Shown here: positions 23,505 to 24,504 of the stretch, piece by piece | Numbering within the stretch: the first letter of the stretch is position 1 | Layout: every line of letters begins with the position of its first letter | Source: Caryophanales bacterium UBA4365 | GTDB taxonomy: Bacteria; Bacillota_I; Bacilli_A; RFN20; CAG-826 | DNA length: 24,504 nt | NCBI GenBank assembly: GCA_002393905.1 | Contig: DGSJ01000033.1 | Span: forward strand, 1-24,504 | Direction of reading: 5' to 3' | The notes under the pieces: generated by a model | The model's input: the letters and a program-made list of their open reading frames with translations, nothing else | The model's database searches: none | Told to the model about the DNA's origin: nothing | Made by a program: the position numbers and the translations under genes

Positions 23505-23523
23505 ACCAGCAATTCCTGGTTAA
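23505..23523 (-). repeat. Copy 2 of the 19-bp dyad motif, in the lipoprotein leader
   Basis: ACCAGCAATTCCTGGTTAA differs from the copy at 5877-5895 by one base, and here the dyad ACCAG/CTGGT is perfect. On the minus strand it sits about 30 bases before the lipoprotein start codon. Both copies are followed, in opposite orientations, by an AAAATGAAA stretch. Confidence 0.6.
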
Positions 23524-23605
23524 TCTATACAAATCTCAATTATTTTCTTAATGTTCAATCTATTAGTTTCTTACTTATGTAAAAACGTAATAAGGGATAA
23601 TTACT

Positions 23606-23635
23606 AATATAATAATAAATAATTCACTGTCACAA
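23606..23635 (-). promoter_or_regulatory. Candidate promoter of the large lipoprotein gene
   Basis: On the minus strand TTGTGA (23635-23630), an 18-bp spacer and TATATT (23611-23606) would give a leader of about 120 nt. The whole 256-bp gap is AT-rich and other matches exist, so this is tentative. Confidence 0.3.
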
Positions 23636-23680
23636 AAGTGCCACAAAAAAGGGGACAAGAAGAGAACAGGATTTTTTTAC

Positions 23681-23710
23681 AAAAAAAGATTGCCAGAATT
23701 TTTGGCAATC
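23681..23710 (-). terminator. Strong terminator of the partial gene at the right edge
   Basis: GATTGCCA (23710-23703 on the minus strand) pairs perfectly with TGGCAATC (23695-23688) around seven bases, and seven T residues follow. It separates the partial gene from the large lipoprotein gene. Confidence 0.9.
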
Positions 23711-23731
23711 CTTTTAGATAAATTATAGAAA

Positions 23732-24504
23732 TTATTTACCAAAGAGTTTGAATTCTTTGTAAGCTTCTTTATCTGAAACAGCTGGAACGCTTGGGTTATC
23801 TTTACGGTTCACTTTGACTTGGAGGTTCACCGCAAGATTTCCGCTAGCTTGTTTCTTTTCATCAAGTTTTGAAACATCAAGGTTTCCTTTAGCTTCCACT
23901 TCTTTAAGATGGAATTCCTTGTCGATGACAAGAGAAGCATTAAGGTCAACACCATAGAAGTCTTTGACGCTATGTTCCACACCAGCGTCATCTTTGAATG
24001 TGGCTTCTCTAGTATCAAGTTCGAAGGTGAACTTATCATTAGCAACATAGATAGCAACTTCGTTTAAGAGTTCCTCTGGAATTTCTGGAGCTTCAAAGTC
24101 TTCTTGCATATCAATGATGGAATCTGGATCAATTAATGAACCAAAATCAAGTTTAGACTTTACTGGGAGTTCTTGACCTAAACTAAGTGCGCTATTTAAG
24201 AAATCAGAGAATCCGTTTTTGTAGATGTCTCCATAGATAATACCTTCATCAAGATAGAAATCAGCAAACTTGCAGTTACATTCGGCTTTAGTTTCTACGC
24301 TACCTTGGGTAACGGTAATCTTTCCAGCAGTTTCTAAGCCTAAATGAGCTTTGATATTTTTAATATCACTACCCTTTTCTAAGGTTTCTGGGAAATCAAA
24401 TTCACCTTCTGCTTCTAAAGCAAAGGAATCAAATTTAACTTTTCCTTCTGGCAAAGTGACTTCTCCATCAACTTTCAGGTTGAGGTTAAAGGTTAAATCA
24501 CTTT
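23732..24504 (-). CDS. Partial beta-rich secreted or lipoprotein-like protein (5' end outside window)
   Basis: The frame is open to the window edge; the first internal start-like codon at 24454 is a TTG and not a real start. About 256 residues are visible. They alternate hydrophobic and charged residues in short strands (SDLTFNLNLKVDGEVTLPEG, FTFELDTREATF, ASLVIDKEFHLKEVEAKGNL, GNLAVNLQVKVN). This pattern suits a large beta-sheet such as a lipid- or ligand-binding barrel or a LolA/LppX-like lipoprotein, but no specific family is recognised. The sequence is acidic and low in Cys. A signal peptide cannot be seen because the N-terminus is missing. It lies upstream of the big lipoprotein on the same strand but is cut off from it by a strong terminator. 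Confidence 0.75.
   Translation of the reverse strand, partial: SDLTFNLNLKVDGEVTLPEGKVKFDSFALEAEGEFDFPETLEKGSDIKNIKAHLGLETAGKITVTQGSVETKAECNCKFADFYLDEGIIYGDIYKNGFSDFLNSALSLGQELPVKSKLDFGSLIDPDSIIDMQEDFEAPEIPEELLNEVAIYVANDKFTFELDTREATFKDDAGVEHSVKDFYGVDLNASLVIDKEFHLKEVEAKGNLDVSKLDEKKQASGNLAVNLQVKVNRKDNPSVPAVSDKEAYKEFKLFGK

Noticed and set aside
23732..24454. Start of the right-edge gene at the TTG at 24454
   Set aside because: The frame continues upstream to the window edge with the same strand-like residue pattern, and no ribosome-binding site precedes the TTG. The gene is partial.

Overview
This is a low-GC (AT-rich) Gram-positive-type segment, most like an uncultured Bacilli/Erysipelotrichia/RF39-type Firmicute on gene content. 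Spx, RNase J, a peptide deformylase next to rnj, SpoIIE/STAS partner switching and lipobox lipoproteins support this; the taxon is inference. The code is standard: all tryptophans in the real genes are TGG. Of 16 genes whose 3' end is visible, 12 stop with TAA, 4 with TAG and none with TGA.

Positions 1-7031 are core housekeeping: the 3' end of def, RNase J and Maf (overlapping TAATG), a membrane-anchored degenerate PTS EIIB-like protein, a CYTH triphosphatase-like protein, Spx, TrpS and a Cof-type HAD phosphatase (again TAATG), an RluA-family pseudouridine synthase and tRNA-Ser(GGA). Packing is extreme. Two convergent pairs have zero intergenic bases, with terminator hairpins inside the partner's coding end. 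Several -10 elements sit so close to start codons that the mRNAs would be leaderless or nearly so. tRNA-Ser and the pseudouridine synthase diverge from one symmetric promoter.

Positions 7032-10400 are more accessory: an AAA/DUF4143 ATPase with its own promoter and a palindrome, a short non-coding stretch with a 20-bp direct repeat and an orphan plus-strand terminator, and an NSS-family sodium symporter. Positions 10401-17609 hold one 2402-residue nonribosomal peptide synthetase with order C-A-T-C-A-T-R. It is predicted to release a dipeptide aldehyde (or pyrazinone-type product) and is divergent from the symporter.

Positions 17610-24504 read mostly leftward. They hold a bidirectional terminator fused to an orphan RBS/ATG, a membrane SpoIIE phosphatase with its own ATPase (kinase-like) domain, its STAS antagonist, a 1021-residue lipoprotein with an InlB-type repeat and a coiled coil, and a partial secreted or lipoprotein-like beta-rich gene running off the window. 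The big lipoprotein ends at a TAA followed in frame by 42 codons of very protein-like, Trp-rich sequence, which suggests a nonsense mutation or read-through.

The best candidate for new biology is the C-A-T-C-A-T-R synthetase with its symporter. Next come the interrupted giant lipoprotein beside the two-gene partner-switch module, and the compact promoter and terminator architecture.
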